Positions 53,382 to 62,283 of a stretch of 64,000 nt of DNA are shown piece by piece (the first letter of the stretch is position 1; every line of letters starts with the position of its first letter). Under the pieces are notes generated by a model. It saw only the letters and a program-made list of their open reading frames with translations, did no database searches and was not told where the DNA came from. This DNA comes from Moheibacter sp035515075 (GTDB lineage Bacteria > Bacteroidota > Bacteroidia > Flavobacteriales > Weeksellaceae), in the NCBI GenBank assembly GCA_035515075.1, contig DATJBZ010000022.1:49040-113039 (forward strand). The letters run 5' to 3'. The position numbers and the translations under genes were made by a program.

Positions 53382-54026
53382 ATGAAACCTAAATTTACAG
53401 TCATCCTCACCACTTACAACCGAAAACAATTGCTCCTTAATGCGTTGAACTCATTGTTGAAGCAAACTGAAAAAGACTGGGACGCTTGGATCATCGATGA
53501 TGGCAGCACGGATGGAACGGAAAGTTCACTTGGAAAAATAATATCTAAAGATCCAAGATTGCACTATTTTCACCAAGAAAACCAAGGCGAAGCTGCTGCT
53601 AAAAATAAAGGCATTCAATTGTCCACTGGTGAATTTGTCACCTTTCTCGATTCTGACGATGCTTATGAAAAACAGCATCTGCAATTGAGAAAAGAATTCT
53701 TACAAAACCATCCAAATACAGACTTTTTACATGGCGGCATCCAAATCATCGGCAATCCGTATGTCGTGAACCGAGAGAAAAAAGAAGAATTGATCCATTT
53801 GTCTGAATGCGTTATTGGTGGCACTTTTTTCGTTCGAAATAAAGCATTGAAACAATTGAATGGTTTTCGAAATTTACCTTTCGGTTGTGATGCCGATTTG
53901 ATGCAAAGAGCCAAACAAGCCAATTTCATCATTGCGAAAATCCATGCCCCCACCTACATTTACAACCGAAATCATCCTGATTCGATTACCCACAATTATT
54001 TAAAAAAATTAAAAACGAGGAATTAA
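53382..54026 (+). CDS. Family 2 glycosyltransferase
   Basis: 214 residues of the GT-A fold. The nucleotide-sugar site starts FTVILTTYNRKQLLLNALN; WIIDDGSTDGTE holds the first acidic residues and LDSDDAYE is the DxD motif that binds the metal. It is short (214 versus 250-330 in many relatives) and ends soon after the core domain. Acceptor and sugar are unknown; no polysaccharide cluster is nearby. Its stop overlaps the convergent transporter gene by four bases. Confidence 0.9.
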   Translation: MKPKFTVILTTYNRKQLLLNALNSLLKQTEKDWDAWIIDDGSTDGTESSLGKIISKDPRLHYFHQENQGEAAAKNKGIQLSTGEFVTFLDSDDAYEKQHLQLRKEFLQNHPNTDFLHGGIQIIGNPYVVNREKKEELIHLSECVIGGTFFVRNKALKQLNGFRNLPFGCDADLMQRAKQANFIIAKIHAPTYIYNRNHPDSITHNYLKKLKTRN

Positions 54027-54976
54027 TTGATTTTTTTGAATGAAATCGCGTTCAAATTCATGTAAACAATCGCCATCAAAATCAAAAGAATCCCCATCCA
54101 CTGAATGCCCAAAACTTGCTCATTCAACAAAACATACGCCATCAAAACCGAAATAGGCAATTCAAACGAAGAAACAATGCTGCCCAATCCCAAACCTGTT
54201 TTTGGAAAACCCATATTCAACAAAATCGGAGGCAAAATCGTTCCAAAAACGGCTAAAAACAAACCGTATTTCCAGAAGATTGATCCATCAAAAGCGCGTG
54301 CCGTCACCATGGAATGGCCTTCAAACAATTGAAAATAATATGGCCCTAATTGAGTGAAAATCAAAAAGGTATAAACGATGACCGCACCACCGCACAACAT
54401 CAAAAAACTTTTGCGCAAAGCAGGCAAATGATTGGCAATTCGATTCGAAGCAAACATGGTCGTTGAAAAAGAAAAAGCCGCCAACATGCCAAACAACAAA
54501 CCACGCCAATCCAAATTAACTTCCGATTGTATCGCATTGGTTGCTAACAATGTACCGATTAAAATAAAAATGGTCGCGATAATTTTTCGCAAACTGGGCA
54601 AGGTTTTATTCAGAATACTTTCAACCACCACGCCAATCCAAACGGATTGCATCAACAAAACGATGGCAATGGACACATTGATAAACTGTACCGATAAATA
54701 GTAAAACAAACTCGTTAATCCATACGTTGTTCCGACCAAAACCAATTTCAGAATATCTTGTTTTTGAGGTTTTGCCAATTCTTTTTTGGACGTTTTGGTT
54801 TGAATCACATTCAAGATCATCAAGCCCAACAAACCAATGGTGAACTGCGAAGTCGTCACTTCTGCTGTACTAAATCCAGCTTGGTACGCCAATTTCACTA
54901 CGGTCGCCAACATGCCATAAATGCTCGCACCCAAACCGACCAAAATCACTCCTTTCAAAACGTCTTTATTTCCCAT
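54023..54976 (-). CDS. DMT-superfamily (EamA) transporter
   Basis: 317 residues with ten hydrophobic helices in two EamA repeats, the first ending near residue 145, the second starting with LDWRGLLFGMLAAFSFSTTMFA. ILVGLGASIYGMLATVVKLA is the typical first helix. The family moves small metabolites, commonly amino acids or purines, across the inner membrane. The substrate cannot be told from sequence. Confidence 0.92.
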   Translation of the reverse strand: MGNKDVLKGVILVGLGASIYGMLATVVKLAYQAGFSTAEVTTSQFTIGLLGLMILNVIQTKTSKKELAKPQKQDILKLVLVGTTYGLTSLFYYLSVQFINVSIAIVLLMQSVWIGVVVESILNKTLPSLRKIIATIFILIGTLLATNAIQSEVNLDWRGLLFGMLAAFSFSTTMFASNRIANHLPALRKSFLMLCGGAVIVYTFLIFTQLGPYYFQLFEGHSMVTARAFDGSIFWKYGLFLAVFGTILPPILLNMGFPKTGLGLGSIVSSFELPISVLMAYVLLNEQVLGIQWMGILLILMAIVYMNLNAISFKKIN

Positions 54977-55038
54977 ACTTCATCAAAAATCAGCGGGCAA
55001 AGGTCTTGAATTTTATCAGAACAGACAATCCTAATCAA

Positions 55039-55359
55039 TTAAATCTCATTCCACCAACAATCAATTTGATCCGTCAACATGTGCAACAACAAGCCTATGG
55101 CGATGATTCTCGTTCGTTTAAAAAACAATAAAACCACATAAAATGCTATTGCCCAATAGGTATGCAAAGGATGAAAATTGATGCTGCAACGATTGGCTTC
55201 AAAAATTGGTGTCGCCAACAAATGATCCAAATCCACCAACATCGTCAACAACAAAAGCAAATAAGCTTTTTTCCACTGTTGAGGAAAAAATAGGAGGGCG
55301 ACAAAAAATGGAAAACCAAAATGCAAAAAATAATGCACAAAAGTTTGTAAACTAATCAT
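55039..55359 (-). CDS. DUF6122-like small membrane protein
   Basis: 106 residues with three to four hydrophobic helices. The segments FVHYFLHFGFPFFVALLFF, LVDLDHLLATPIFEANRCSI and HMLTDQIDCWWNEI contain His and Asp pairs that resemble a metal site, as in the LydA/YdjM-type membrane-hydrolase families. This matches the flavobacterial DUF6122 group. The function is unknown. Confidence 0.75.
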   Translation of the reverse strand: MISLQTFVHYFLHFGFPFFVALLFFPQQWKKAYLLLLLTMLVDLDHLLATPIFEANRCSINFHPLHTYWAIAFYVVLLFFKRTRIIAIGLLLHMLTDQIDCWWNEI

Positions 55360-55382
55360 TCATTTGAAATCTCAACGTGAAA

Positions 55383-56066
55383 TTAGTCCAAAAATATTTT
55401 CTCCAACTGCAAAGGTTCCAAATATTTGCCCTGTTGATAGACACGCATGTTTCCACCAGAAATTTCATCGATCAGGATAATATTGCCATCTGCATCTTTG
55501 CCAAACTCCAATTTGATGTCGTACAAATCCAAATCTTTTTTTGCCAACTCTTCTTTGACCAATTGACAAATTGTAGCAGTTTTTGATTTGATGTCTTCAA
55601 AATCTTGTTCAGACAAAATATTTAAAACCGCCAAAGCATCTTTGGAAATCGTAGGATCACCGCGCTCGTCATCTTTCAAAGTAAATTCAATGAATCCATT
55701 CAAATCTTGGTTTTCTTCGCAATACGCACCGTATCTTTTCAGGAAACTTCCAACGGCTTTGTAACGACAAATCACTTCCAAACCTTTGCCAAAAGCTTTC
55801 GCTTTTTTCACAGTCATTTCTTGTGCATCAATTGCTGAATCGATAAAATGCGTGGCAATTCCTTTTTGATTGATTTTCTCAAAAAAATAAGTCGTCATTT
55901 TCAAACCCGACTTTCCAGCTCCTTCAATGGTCAAACCAACGGTGTTCGCGCCTGGATCAAAAACGCCATCCGTTCCCGTCACATCATCTTTGAATTTCAG
56001 CAACACTTGATTTTCGTCGTTTGTGGCATAGACATCTTTGGTTTTTCCTTGGTATATTAATTTCAT
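55383..56066 (-). CDS. purC: Phosphoribosylaminoimidazole-succinocarboxamide synthase
   Basis: 227 residues from the ATG at 56066 (MKLIYQGKTKDVY); an upstream in-frame ATG adds 13 residues that do not fit the family. The segments YQGKTKDVYATND, ICRYKAVGSFLKRYG and LIDEISGGNMRVY are conserved. It adds aspartate to CAIR in the purine pathway. It is a short form without extra domains. The other purine genes are not in the window. Confidence 0.95.
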   Translation of the reverse strand: MKLIYQGKTKDVYATNDENQVLLKFKDDVTGTDGVFDPGANTVGLTIEGAGKSGLKMTTYFFEKINQKGIATHFIDSAIDAQEMTVKKAKAFGKGLEVICRYKAVGSFLKRYGAYCEENQDLNGFIEFTLKDDERGDPTISKDALAVLNILSEQDFEDIKSKTATICQLVKEELAKKDLDLYDIKLEFGKDADGNIILIDEISGGNMRVYQQGKYLEPLQLEKIFLD

Positions 56067-56163
56067 TTTGTGTGGATTTTTCAATTGAATTTTATTTCCT
56101 TCCAAAATTACAAATTTCGTAGGAGAGTGTTTTTACCTGAATGTATTTTTTTTAAAGTTGAAT

Positions 56164-56991
56164 TTAATTTTGCATTTGTTCCCAAATTCGGATGGTTTCC
56201 TGGGCTTCCTTCACATCGTGCACACGAAGAATGTTGGCGCCATTTTGCAAAGCAAAAGCATGCAAAACCGAAGTTGCATTCAAGGCGTCTTGGGCTGAAA
56301 TGTCCAATAGCTTGGTCACCATCGATTTTCTTGAAATACCAACCAACAAAGGAAATTCTCCCATTCCGATCAAATGCAATTGTTTCATCAAAGTATAATT
56401 GTGTTCCAAACAACTTTTCCATAAACCAAATCCAGGATCCAGAATGATGTCGTTGACACCAAAACTTCTCAATACTTGAATTTTATCGGACAAAAACTGA
56501 TTGACTTCAATCAAGACATTGTCATATTTCGGATCTTTCTGCATGTTTTGTGGCGTACCTTGCATGTGCATCAAAATGTACGGCACTTTCAATTCGCCAA
56601 CCGTTTTCAATAAATCCTCATCCAAATTGCCAGCAGAAATATCGTTGATCAATGCTGCGCCCGCTTCAATCGATTTTTTTGCGACTTTCGCGCGATAAGT
56701 ATCCACAGAAATCAAAATGCCTGGAAATTCTTTCACCAACCTTTCAATCGCAGGAATTACCTTGTTCAATTCTTCTTCCAGAGAAATTTCAAGGGCACCA
56801 GGACGTGTGGACATGCCACCCAAATCGATAAAATCCGCGCCTTCATTCAATAATTTCTCCGTTCTTTTGACCAAATTGTCCAAATCCCCTACCCGACTTC
56901 CTTCATAAAAAGAATCTTGGGTCAAATTCAAAATGCCCATAATTTTGGGTTGAGACAGATCAATTAACTTTCCTAAACAGTTTATCCGCAT
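56164..56991 (-). CDS. folP: Dihydropteroate synthase
   Basis: 275 residues. It has the pterin-binding motifs MGILNLTQDSFYEGSR, FIDLGGMSTRPGA, and ISVDTYRAKVAKKSIEAG, and the sulfonamide-target loop with GISRKSMVTKLLD. The enzyme joins 4-aminobenzoate to pterin diphosphate in folate synthesis. It is divergent from the DUF1599 gene with a 43-base gap, so both promoters are overlapping. Confidence 0.96.
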   Translation of the reverse strand: MRINCLGKLIDLSQPKIMGILNLTQDSFYEGSRVGDLDNLVKRTEKLLNEGADFIDLGGMSTRPGALEISLEEELNKVIPAIERLVKEFPGILISVDTYRAKVAKKSIEAGAALINDISAGNLDEDLLKTVGELKVPYILMHMQGTPQNMQKDPKYDNVLIEVNQFLSDKIQVLRSFGVNDIILDPGFGLWKSCLEHNYTLMKQLHLIGMGEFPLLVGISRKSMVTKLLDISAQDALNATSVLHAFALQNGANILRVHDVKEAQETIRIWEQMQN

Positions 56992-57034
56992 TTTTTCGGT
57001 TATTTATTGTTATTTTTGAAACCGAAACGAATGT

Positions 57035-57574
57035 ATGGAAAAAACTTCAAATCAATTTCAAGCGATGATTGACCAATGTAAAAACTTGTTTGAGAATAAA
57101 TTACAAGACTATGGTCCTGCATGGCGAATTCTAAGATTGCCTTCTTTGACCGATCAAATTTACATCAAAGCCGCTCGAATTAGAAATATTCAGGAATTAG
57201 AGGAACAAAAAATTGAGGAAGACGAAGCGAGCGAATTCATCGGCATCATCAACTATTCGATCATCGCGATGATCCAATTGGATTTGGGATGGGTACCTCA
57301 AGTGGACATTTCCAATGAGAAAGCTTTGGAATTATTTTCTGAAAAAGCACAAATCGCCAAAGATTTGATGGAAGCCAAAAACCATGATTATGGAGAAGCT
57401 TGGCGTGATTTGCGCGTGAGTTCCATCACCGATTTGATTTTACAAAAACTATTGAGAATCAAACAAATCGAAGAAAACGAAGGAAAACTATTGGTCTCTG
57501 AAGGATTGGATGCCAACTATTTGGACATGATCAATTATTCGGTTTTTGCTTTGATTTTATTGAATGAAAAATAA
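57035..57574 (+). CDS. DUF1599 protein with two tandem copies of the domain
   Basis: 179 residues. Two copies of the same domain are visible: residues about 14-85 (LFENKLQDYGPAWRILRLPS, then TDQIYIKAARIRNIQ and IGIINYSIIAMIQL) and about 103-178 (MEAKNHDYGEAWRDLRVSS, then TDLILQKLLRIKQIE and LDMINYSVFALILL). The common pattern is DYGxAWRxLRxxSxTDxIxxKxxRI. The biochemical role is unknown. TATTTTTG at 57011-57018 fits its -7 box. The next gene follows immediately. Confidence 0.88.
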   Translation: MEKTSNQFQAMIDQCKNLFENKLQDYGPAWRILRLPSLTDQIYIKAARIRNIQELEEQKIEEDEASEFIGIINYSIIAMIQLDLGWVPQVDISNEKALELFSEKAQIAKDLMEAKNHDYGEAWRDLRVSSITDLILQKLLRIKQIEENEGKLLVSEGLDANYLDMINYSVFALILLNEK

Positions 57575-57982
57575 ATGAACACGACGATCCGATACACCCA
57601 AAAAAGACGACTGTTCCAATTGATTTTGGGCAGTTTATTTTTGGTCATTGGTGTGTTTTATGTGATTGAAGAAGGAGGGTCGTATTTCAGTAGTTATACA
57701 TTTCCTTTATTGGGCTTGACTTATTTGGTCATTTTTTATTGCGAAACAAAAAACAAATACATTGCCTTCTACCCTGAAGAAATGCGCATTTTCTCTATTT
57801 TCACCAAAAAAGTAAAATACGAAGACATTCAAGAAGTTTACATGAAATTTGGAGATTACATCATTCAAACCTCCAAAGAAAAAATCGTTGTTCCTAAAAA
57901 TCAAATGCATAAAGAAGATGTGTCAATTTTTGAAGATTTCTTTTTAAAGCAACAACAAAAAACAACTTTGCACCACAATTAA
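57575..57982 (+). CDS. Unknown membrane protein with PH-like tail
   Basis: 135 residues. Two hydrophobic helices (about 12-30 and 37-55) are followed by a soluble part of about 75 residues, with alternating short strands resembling a bacterial PH-like domain (YEDIQEVYMKFGDYIIQTSK). I do not recognise a characterised family. The start is the first base after the DUF1599 stop and the DoxX-like gene follows 13 bases on, so it is in one operon with both. Confidence 0.7.
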   Translation: MNTTIRYTQKRRLFQLILGSLFLVIGVFYVIEEGGSYFSSYTFPLLGLTYLVIFYCETKNKYIAFYPEEMRIFSIFTKKVKYEDIQEVYMKFGDYIIQTSKEKIVVPKNQMHKEDVSIFEDFFLKQQQKTTLHHN

Positions 57983-57994
57983 AAAATATATAAC

Positions 57995-59122
57995 ATGAAA
58001 TATCTCGTTCAGATCAGTCGTTTTATCGTCGGCATTATTTTCATCATTTCTGGTTTTGTTAAAGCAGTCGATCCAATTGGATTTGGTTATAAATTGGAAG
58101 AATACTTTGCGCCCGATGTGTTTGACATTGCATTTTTGCACGATTTAGGTTTGCAACAAGCCACCTTTTTTAGTTTGTTTGAAATTCTTTTGGGAATTAC
58201 CTTGATTTTAGGAATTTTCAGAAAATTCACGGTTTGGTCCTTGTTGTTGATGATTGTATTTTTCACCTTCCTAACTTTCTATTCGGCCTATTTCAACAAA
58301 GTAACCGATTGTGGTTGTTTTGGTGATGCGATGAAATTGGCACCTTGGGAATCTTTTTGGAAAGACATTTTCTTGTTGGTGTTGATCCTGATTTTATTCA
58401 TTGGACAAAAACATTTGAAGCCTTTGATCAAAAACAACAAAATCAATTACGCCATCACTTTGGTAGCATTGGTGGTTTTTGGTTGGATTTCAATGATCGG
58501 AATTACCAAATTGCCCATCATCGATTTTAGAGCGTATGCGATAGGAAAAAGCATTCCTGAAGGCATGAAATCAGCGGAAGATTTAGGTTTGGCATCCCCC
58601 AAATACACTGTGTTTTATACCATGAAAAATAGCCAAACCAATGAAACGGTTAAAATTACAGACGATGAATATCTGAACGATTCGAAATGGTACGAAGAAG
58701 GAACACCTTGGGAAATGTTGGTGGATTTGACCGAAACCAAAAAAGTAGCCGATGGCTATGAACCGCCGATTTTGAACTTTTATTTGGACTGTGAAGAAGG
58801 CGATCAAACCGATTTTTATTTGACACAAGAAAAAACAGTATTCTTTGTCCTGCCATTTTCCGAGAAAATCACGGCAGAAGAAACAAAAACTTTGAATGAA
58901 TTGTACCAAAAATTGACTGCAGAAAATGTAGCCGTGGTAGGTTTGAGCAATGGTGATTTGGACCAAGCGGTTTTCCCAGTTTGTTATGTCGATCAAATCA
59001 CGTTGAAAACCATCATTCGAAGCAATCCCGGCATTGTCGTATTGGAAAAAGGAAAAGTGATCAATAAATTCCACGACAATCCTTTGCCCAATGCAGCCAC
59101 TGTTTTGAAATCTTTTCAATAA
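57995..59122 (+). CDS. BT_3928-like DoxX-family membrane protein
   Basis: 375 residues. The N-terminal third is a four-helix DoxX domain (SRFIVGIIFIISGFVKAVDP) with GCFGDAMKLAPWESFWKD, and a fifth helix ends near residue 175. The C-terminal 190 residues are soluble and probably thioredoxin-like (VFFVLPFSEKITAEETKTLN). The whole fits the BT_3928 family of Bacteroidota. DoxX-type proteins are linked to quinone or thiol redox; the role here is not known. Cys pairs of the membrane part are CGCFGDA. Confidence 0.88.
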   Translation: MKYLVQISRFIVGIIFIISGFVKAVDPIGFGYKLEEYFAPDVFDIAFLHDLGLQQATFFSLFEILLGITLILGIFRKFTVWSLLLMIVFFTFLTFYSAYFNKVTDCGCFGDAMKLAPWESFWKDIFLLVLILILFIGQKHLKPLIKNNKINYAITLVALVVFGWISMIGITKLPIIDFRAYAIGKSIPEGMKSAEDLGLASPKYTVFYTMKNSQTNETVKITDDEYLNDSKWYEEGTPWEMLVDLTETKKVADGYEPPILNFYLDCEEGDQTDFYLTQEKTVFFVLPFSEKITAEETKTLNELYQKLTAENVAVVGLSNGDLDQAVFPVCYVDQITLKTIIRSNPGIVVLEKGKVINKFHDNPLPNAATVLKSFQ

Positions 59123-59141
59123 AAATTAAATAAAAAATACC

Positions 59142-60218
59142 ATGTTTCACTATTTGCGCAACAAACTTTTTTATGGATTCCTGACTTTGTTGGGCGTGGT
59201 GAGCATTGTTTTCTTGTTGTTTTCGGTACTTCCTGGCGATCCTGCGCGCATGATGCTCGATCAAAAAGAAGATCCTGAACAATTGGCCTTGATCCGAAAA
59301 AACTTGGGTTTGGACCAAGCGCTTTGGAAACAATATTTGTATTACGTCAACGATCTTTCGCCCCTTTCATTTCACGCAGCATCGGGCGACAGTTATACGT
59401 CGATGGATACACAGAAATACAAAGGTTTAAAGCTTTTCACGGTAGCAGAAACGAGCGTTTTGATCAAAAAACCGTATCTGCGCGTTTCCTTCCAGAAACA
59501 AGGGAAATTGGTTTCAGACATCATTGCCGAAACCTTGCCCAATACGTTGGTTTTGGCCGTTTCAGCCATTAGCTTTGCCATTGTTGTCGGTATTTTATTG
59601 GGCATTTGGTCCGCCTTGGTCAAAGATTCTTGGATGGACCGTTGTTTGTTGGTCATCACGAGTTTTGGCATGAGCACACCTTCGTTTTTTTCCGCCATCA
59701 TCATCGCCTATCTATTTGCGTTTGTATTGCATTCCGTCACTGGACTCAATATGACAGGGAGTTTGTATGAAATCGACGATTTTGGAGAAGGCAAACATTT
59801 GGTTTTAAAGAATTTAATCTTGCCTGCATTTACTTTGGGCATTCGTCCTTTGGCGGTGATTACCCAATTGACCAGAAATTCATTGTTGGATGTTTTGTCG
59901 CAAGATTACATCCGAACCGCTTATGCAAAAGGATTGAAACCGAGTGAAATCATCCGAAAACACGCTTTACGAAATGCTTTGAACCCAGTCATTACTGCCA
60001 CTTCTGGCTGGTTTGCTTCGATGTTGGCGGGCGCCGTATTTGTGGAATTTATTTTTGGATGGAATGGTTTGGGCAAGGAAATCGTCAACGCACTGAACAC
60101 TTTGGATTTGCCTGTTGTCACTGGAGCCGTTTTGGTGATTGCCACCACCTTCATCTTATTGAACATTTTGGTTGACATGCTATACGGCATTTTGGATCCA
60201 AAAGTCCGATTGACATGA
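59142..60218 (+). CDS. Peptide/nickel-type ABC transporter permease (DppB-like)
   Basis: 358 residues. The binding-protein-dependent permease core with ITQLTRNSLLDVLSQDYIRTAYAKG and the EAA loop HALRNALNPVITATSG are present, with six helices, the first (MFHYLRNKLFYGFLTLLGVVS) followed by the DppB hallmark LPGDPARMML. A large extracytoplasmic insert of about 70 residues after the first helix is longer than in DppB. No binding protein, second permease or ATPase lies next to it, so it may work with partners encoded elsewhere. Confidence 0.9.
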   Translation: MFHYLRNKLFYGFLTLLGVVSIVFLLFSVLPGDPARMMLDQKEDPEQLALIRKNLGLDQALWKQYLYYVNDLSPLSFHAASGDSYTSMDTQKYKGLKLFTVAETSVLIKKPYLRVSFQKQGKLVSDIIAETLPNTLVLAVSAISFAIVVGILLGIWSALVKDSWMDRCLLVITSFGMSTPSFFSAIIIAYLFAFVLHSVTGLNMTGSLYEIDDFGEGKHLVLKNLILPAFTLGIRPLAVITQLTRNSLLDVLSQDYIRTAYAKGLKPSEIIRKHALRNALNPVITATSGWFASMLAGAVFVEFIFGWNGLGKEIVNALNTLDLPVVTGAVLVIATTFILLNILVDMLYGILDPKVRLT

Positions 60219-60325
60219 CAAATATTGTTTCTCAACTCAAACATTTTTGTTATTTTTATAACAATGAATCACCAATAGAAAAATATATCAAACAGCTTTA
60301 TTCACTATAAAAACAATTTAAAAAC

Positions 60326-61087
60326 ATGAGACGAAAAATAGTAGCAGGAAACTGGAAAATGAACTTAACTTTTCCACAAGCCAAAGAATTGGCTTTGCGA
60401 TTGAACACTTGGGTAAAAGCACACAAACCCATTGCTGAAGTCATCATTGCACCCACCCATTTGTATTTGGAGCAATTCAACAAAGATTTGAGAAACAGTT
60501 CGATTACCGTTGCTGCCCAAAACGTTTCTGCCATGCCCAACGGCGCTTACACAGGAGATGTTTCTGCGGAGCAATTGTTGTCCATCGGTACCAAAATGAG
60601 TATTGTCGGCCATTCTGAGCGAAGAGCTTATCATTATGAACAAGACAAATACATCGGAAAAAAATTGACCCATTTGTATGAAAATGGCATGAGTCCCATT
60701 CTTTGTGTGGGCGAAAAATTGGTGGACCGTGAAAGAGGAGATCATTTTGATGTCGTAAAACACCAATTGAATGTTGCTTTGGAACGTCAAAAATCAGAAA
60801 ACCTAAAAAAAGATTTGATCGTAGCATACGAACCCGTTTGGGCGATTGGCACAGGGAAAACCGCTTCTCCTGACCAAGCACAAGAGATGCATGCTTTCAT
60901 CCGAAAACAAATCGGTGAACAACATGGTTTGGCCGTAGCCAATGCCACCACCATTTTGTACGGAGGAAGTGTCAATGCTGGAAATGCCCGCGATTTGTTT
61001 GAACAATATGACATTGATGGCGCATTGGTAGGCGGCGCTTCGCTTCAAATCGATGATTTTACCACCATCATTTCTGCCAGAAAATAA
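60326..61087 (+). CDS. tpiA: Triose-phosphate isomerase
   Basis: 253 residues. Catalytic Lys11 in AGNWKMN, His in IVGHSERR, Glu in VAYEPVWAIGTGKTASPD (loop 6 included), and GGSVNAGNARDLF near the C terminus. It interconverts glyceraldehyde 3-phosphate and dihydroxyacetone phosphate in glycolysis. prmA starts 25 bases after the stop and may be transcribed with it. Confidence 0.98.
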   Translation: MRRKIVAGNWKMNLTFPQAKELALRLNTWVKAHKPIAEVIIAPTHLYLEQFNKDLRNSSITVAAQNVSAMPNGAYTGDVSAEQLLSIGTKMSIVGHSERRAYHYEQDKYIGKKLTHLYENGMSPILCVGEKLVDRERGDHFDVVKHQLNVALERQKSENLKKDLIVAYEPVWAIGTGKTASPDQAQEMHAFIRKQIGEQHGLAVANATTILYGGSVNAGNARDLFEQYDIDGALVGGASLQIDDFTTIISARK

Positions 61088-61099
61088 AATTAGAATTGG

Positions 61100-61107
61100 T
61101 ACCTTTG
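61100..61107 (+). promoter_or_regulatory. Possible -7 box abutting the prmA start
   Basis: TACCTTTG matches TAnnTTTG exactly; only TCGC separates it from the prmA ATG. No clear -33 element is present, so it could be chance or a weak leaderless promoter. Confidence 0.35.
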
Positions 61108-61111
61108 TCGC

Positions 61112-61939
61112 ATGAATTATATCGAATATCAATTTGACATTGTACCAAAAGAGCCGTGGGGAGAGATTCTTACGGCTCTTTTGGCTGAGTTGGCCTTTGA
61201 AAGCTTTACATCGACCGATGCAGGCATCAATGCGTATGTGAAAAAAGACCAAGACAATCAAGCGGCAGTAAAAGAAATCTTGGCCGAATTGGATTTGGTG
61301 GCCATCACTTACCAACGCAATGAAATTGAACAAAAAAACTGGAATGCAGAATGGGAAGCGAATTTCCAACCGATTTCAGTCAATGACCAATGTTACATTC
61401 GTGCAGAATTTCACGAAGCCCGCCCTGAAATTCCTTATGAAATCATCATTCAACCCAAAATGTCATTTGGTACAGGACACCACAGCACCACGCATTTGAT
61501 GGTCGAATACATTTTGGAAAACGATTTCACCAACAAGAAAGTTTTGGACATGGGATGTGGTACCTCGATTCTGGCGATTTTGGCCAAAATGAAAAATGCA
61601 GCCTATGTAGAAGCCATCGACATTGACGAATGGTCTGTGGAGAATTCCATCGAAAATGCAGCGAGAAACCAAGTGGAAATCGACGTCAAATTGGGCGATG
61701 CCTCACTCTTGGGCAATCAATCCTTTGACATCATTTTAGCCAATATCAACAAAAACATTTTGTTGGCCGATTTGCCTCAATATGTTCAAAATTTAAAACC
61801 CAAGGGAGAAATTATTTTGAGTGGTTTGATGGATTTTGATTTCGAAGACATCAAAGCATGTTGTGAAGGATTGGGTTTACAATGGATCGATAAAAAACAA
61901 CGCAACGAATGGATTGCTCTAAAATTCGTTCAACAATAA
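61112..61939 (+). CDS. prmA: Ribosomal protein L11 methyltransferase
   Basis: 275 residues. The N-terminal domain recognises L11, and the C-terminal methyltransferase has the SAM site KVLDMGCGTSILAILAKMKN and the DIILANINKNILL catalytic stretch. It trimethylates several lysines of L11; loss is usually tolerated. The gene lies between tpiA and clpS and is probably in the same transcript as clpS, 10 bases away. Confidence 0.95.
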   Translation: MNYIEYQFDIVPKEPWGEILTALLAELAFESFTSTDAGINAYVKKDQDNQAAVKEILAELDLVAITYQRNEIEQKNWNAEWEANFQPISVNDQCYIRAEFHEARPEIPYEIIIQPKMSFGTGHHSTTHLMVEYILENDFTNKKVLDMGCGTSILAILAKMKNAAYVEAIDIDEWSVENSIENAARNQVEIDVKLGDASLLGNQSFDIILANINKNILLADLPQYVQNLKPKGEIILSGLMDFDFEDIKACCEGLGLQWIDKKQRNEWIALKFVQQ

Positions 61940-61949
61940 AAAAACAATC

Positions 61950-62237
61950 ATGCCTATTTTTCAACATTCATGGGAAAGTGAAAGCCAAGATGAAGAAGTG
62001 TTGTTGCTAGAAAAAAACCAACACACTTTGATTTTGCACAATGACGAGGTCAATACCTTTGATTTTGTGATCGATTCCTTGGTACATGTTTGCAAACATA
62101 GCCTCATACAAGCAGAACAATGCACTTGGCTCGTTCATTTCAAAGGTAAATGCGAAGTAAAATCGGGTACTTTCGAGTTTTTGGAACCGATGTGTACCGC
62201 TTTGCTCGATCGAGGATTGAGTGCAGAAATCGTTTGA
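61950..62237 (+). CDS. clpS: ClpS-family protease adaptor
   Basis: 95 residues. The ClpS core is visible: LILHNDEVNTFDFVIDSLV, which carries the DDxxT/NDEVNTF N-degron pocket, then AEQCTWLVHFKGKCEVKSG. A short N-terminal extension precedes it. ClpS delivers N-end-rule substrates to ClpA/ClpC. It is preceded by prmA in the usual flavobacterial order and followed by the RNase P RNA terminator. Confidence 0.92.
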   Translation: MPIFQHSWESESQDEEVLLLEKNQHTLILHNDEVNTFDFVIDSLVHVCKHSLIQAEQCTWLVHFKGKCEVKSGTFEFLEPMCTALLDRGLSAEIV

Positions 62238-62242
62238 ATTCA

Positions 62243-62279
62243 ATAAAAAAATCCAGTTCATCTTTCAACAAACTGGATT
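62243..62279 (-). terminator. rnpB terminator
   Basis: AATCCAGTT at 62250-62258 pairs with AACTGGATT at 62271-62279; on the minus strand the stem is followed by seven T. It sits just after the RNase P RNA and faces clpS. Confidence 0.85.
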
Positions 62280-62283
62280 AAAA

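Noticed and set aside
60249..60266. Palindrome GTTAT/ATAAC upstream of tpiA as an operator
   Set aside because: Only five bases per arm in AT-rich sequence; it overlaps a weak -7-like box and is easily due to chance.
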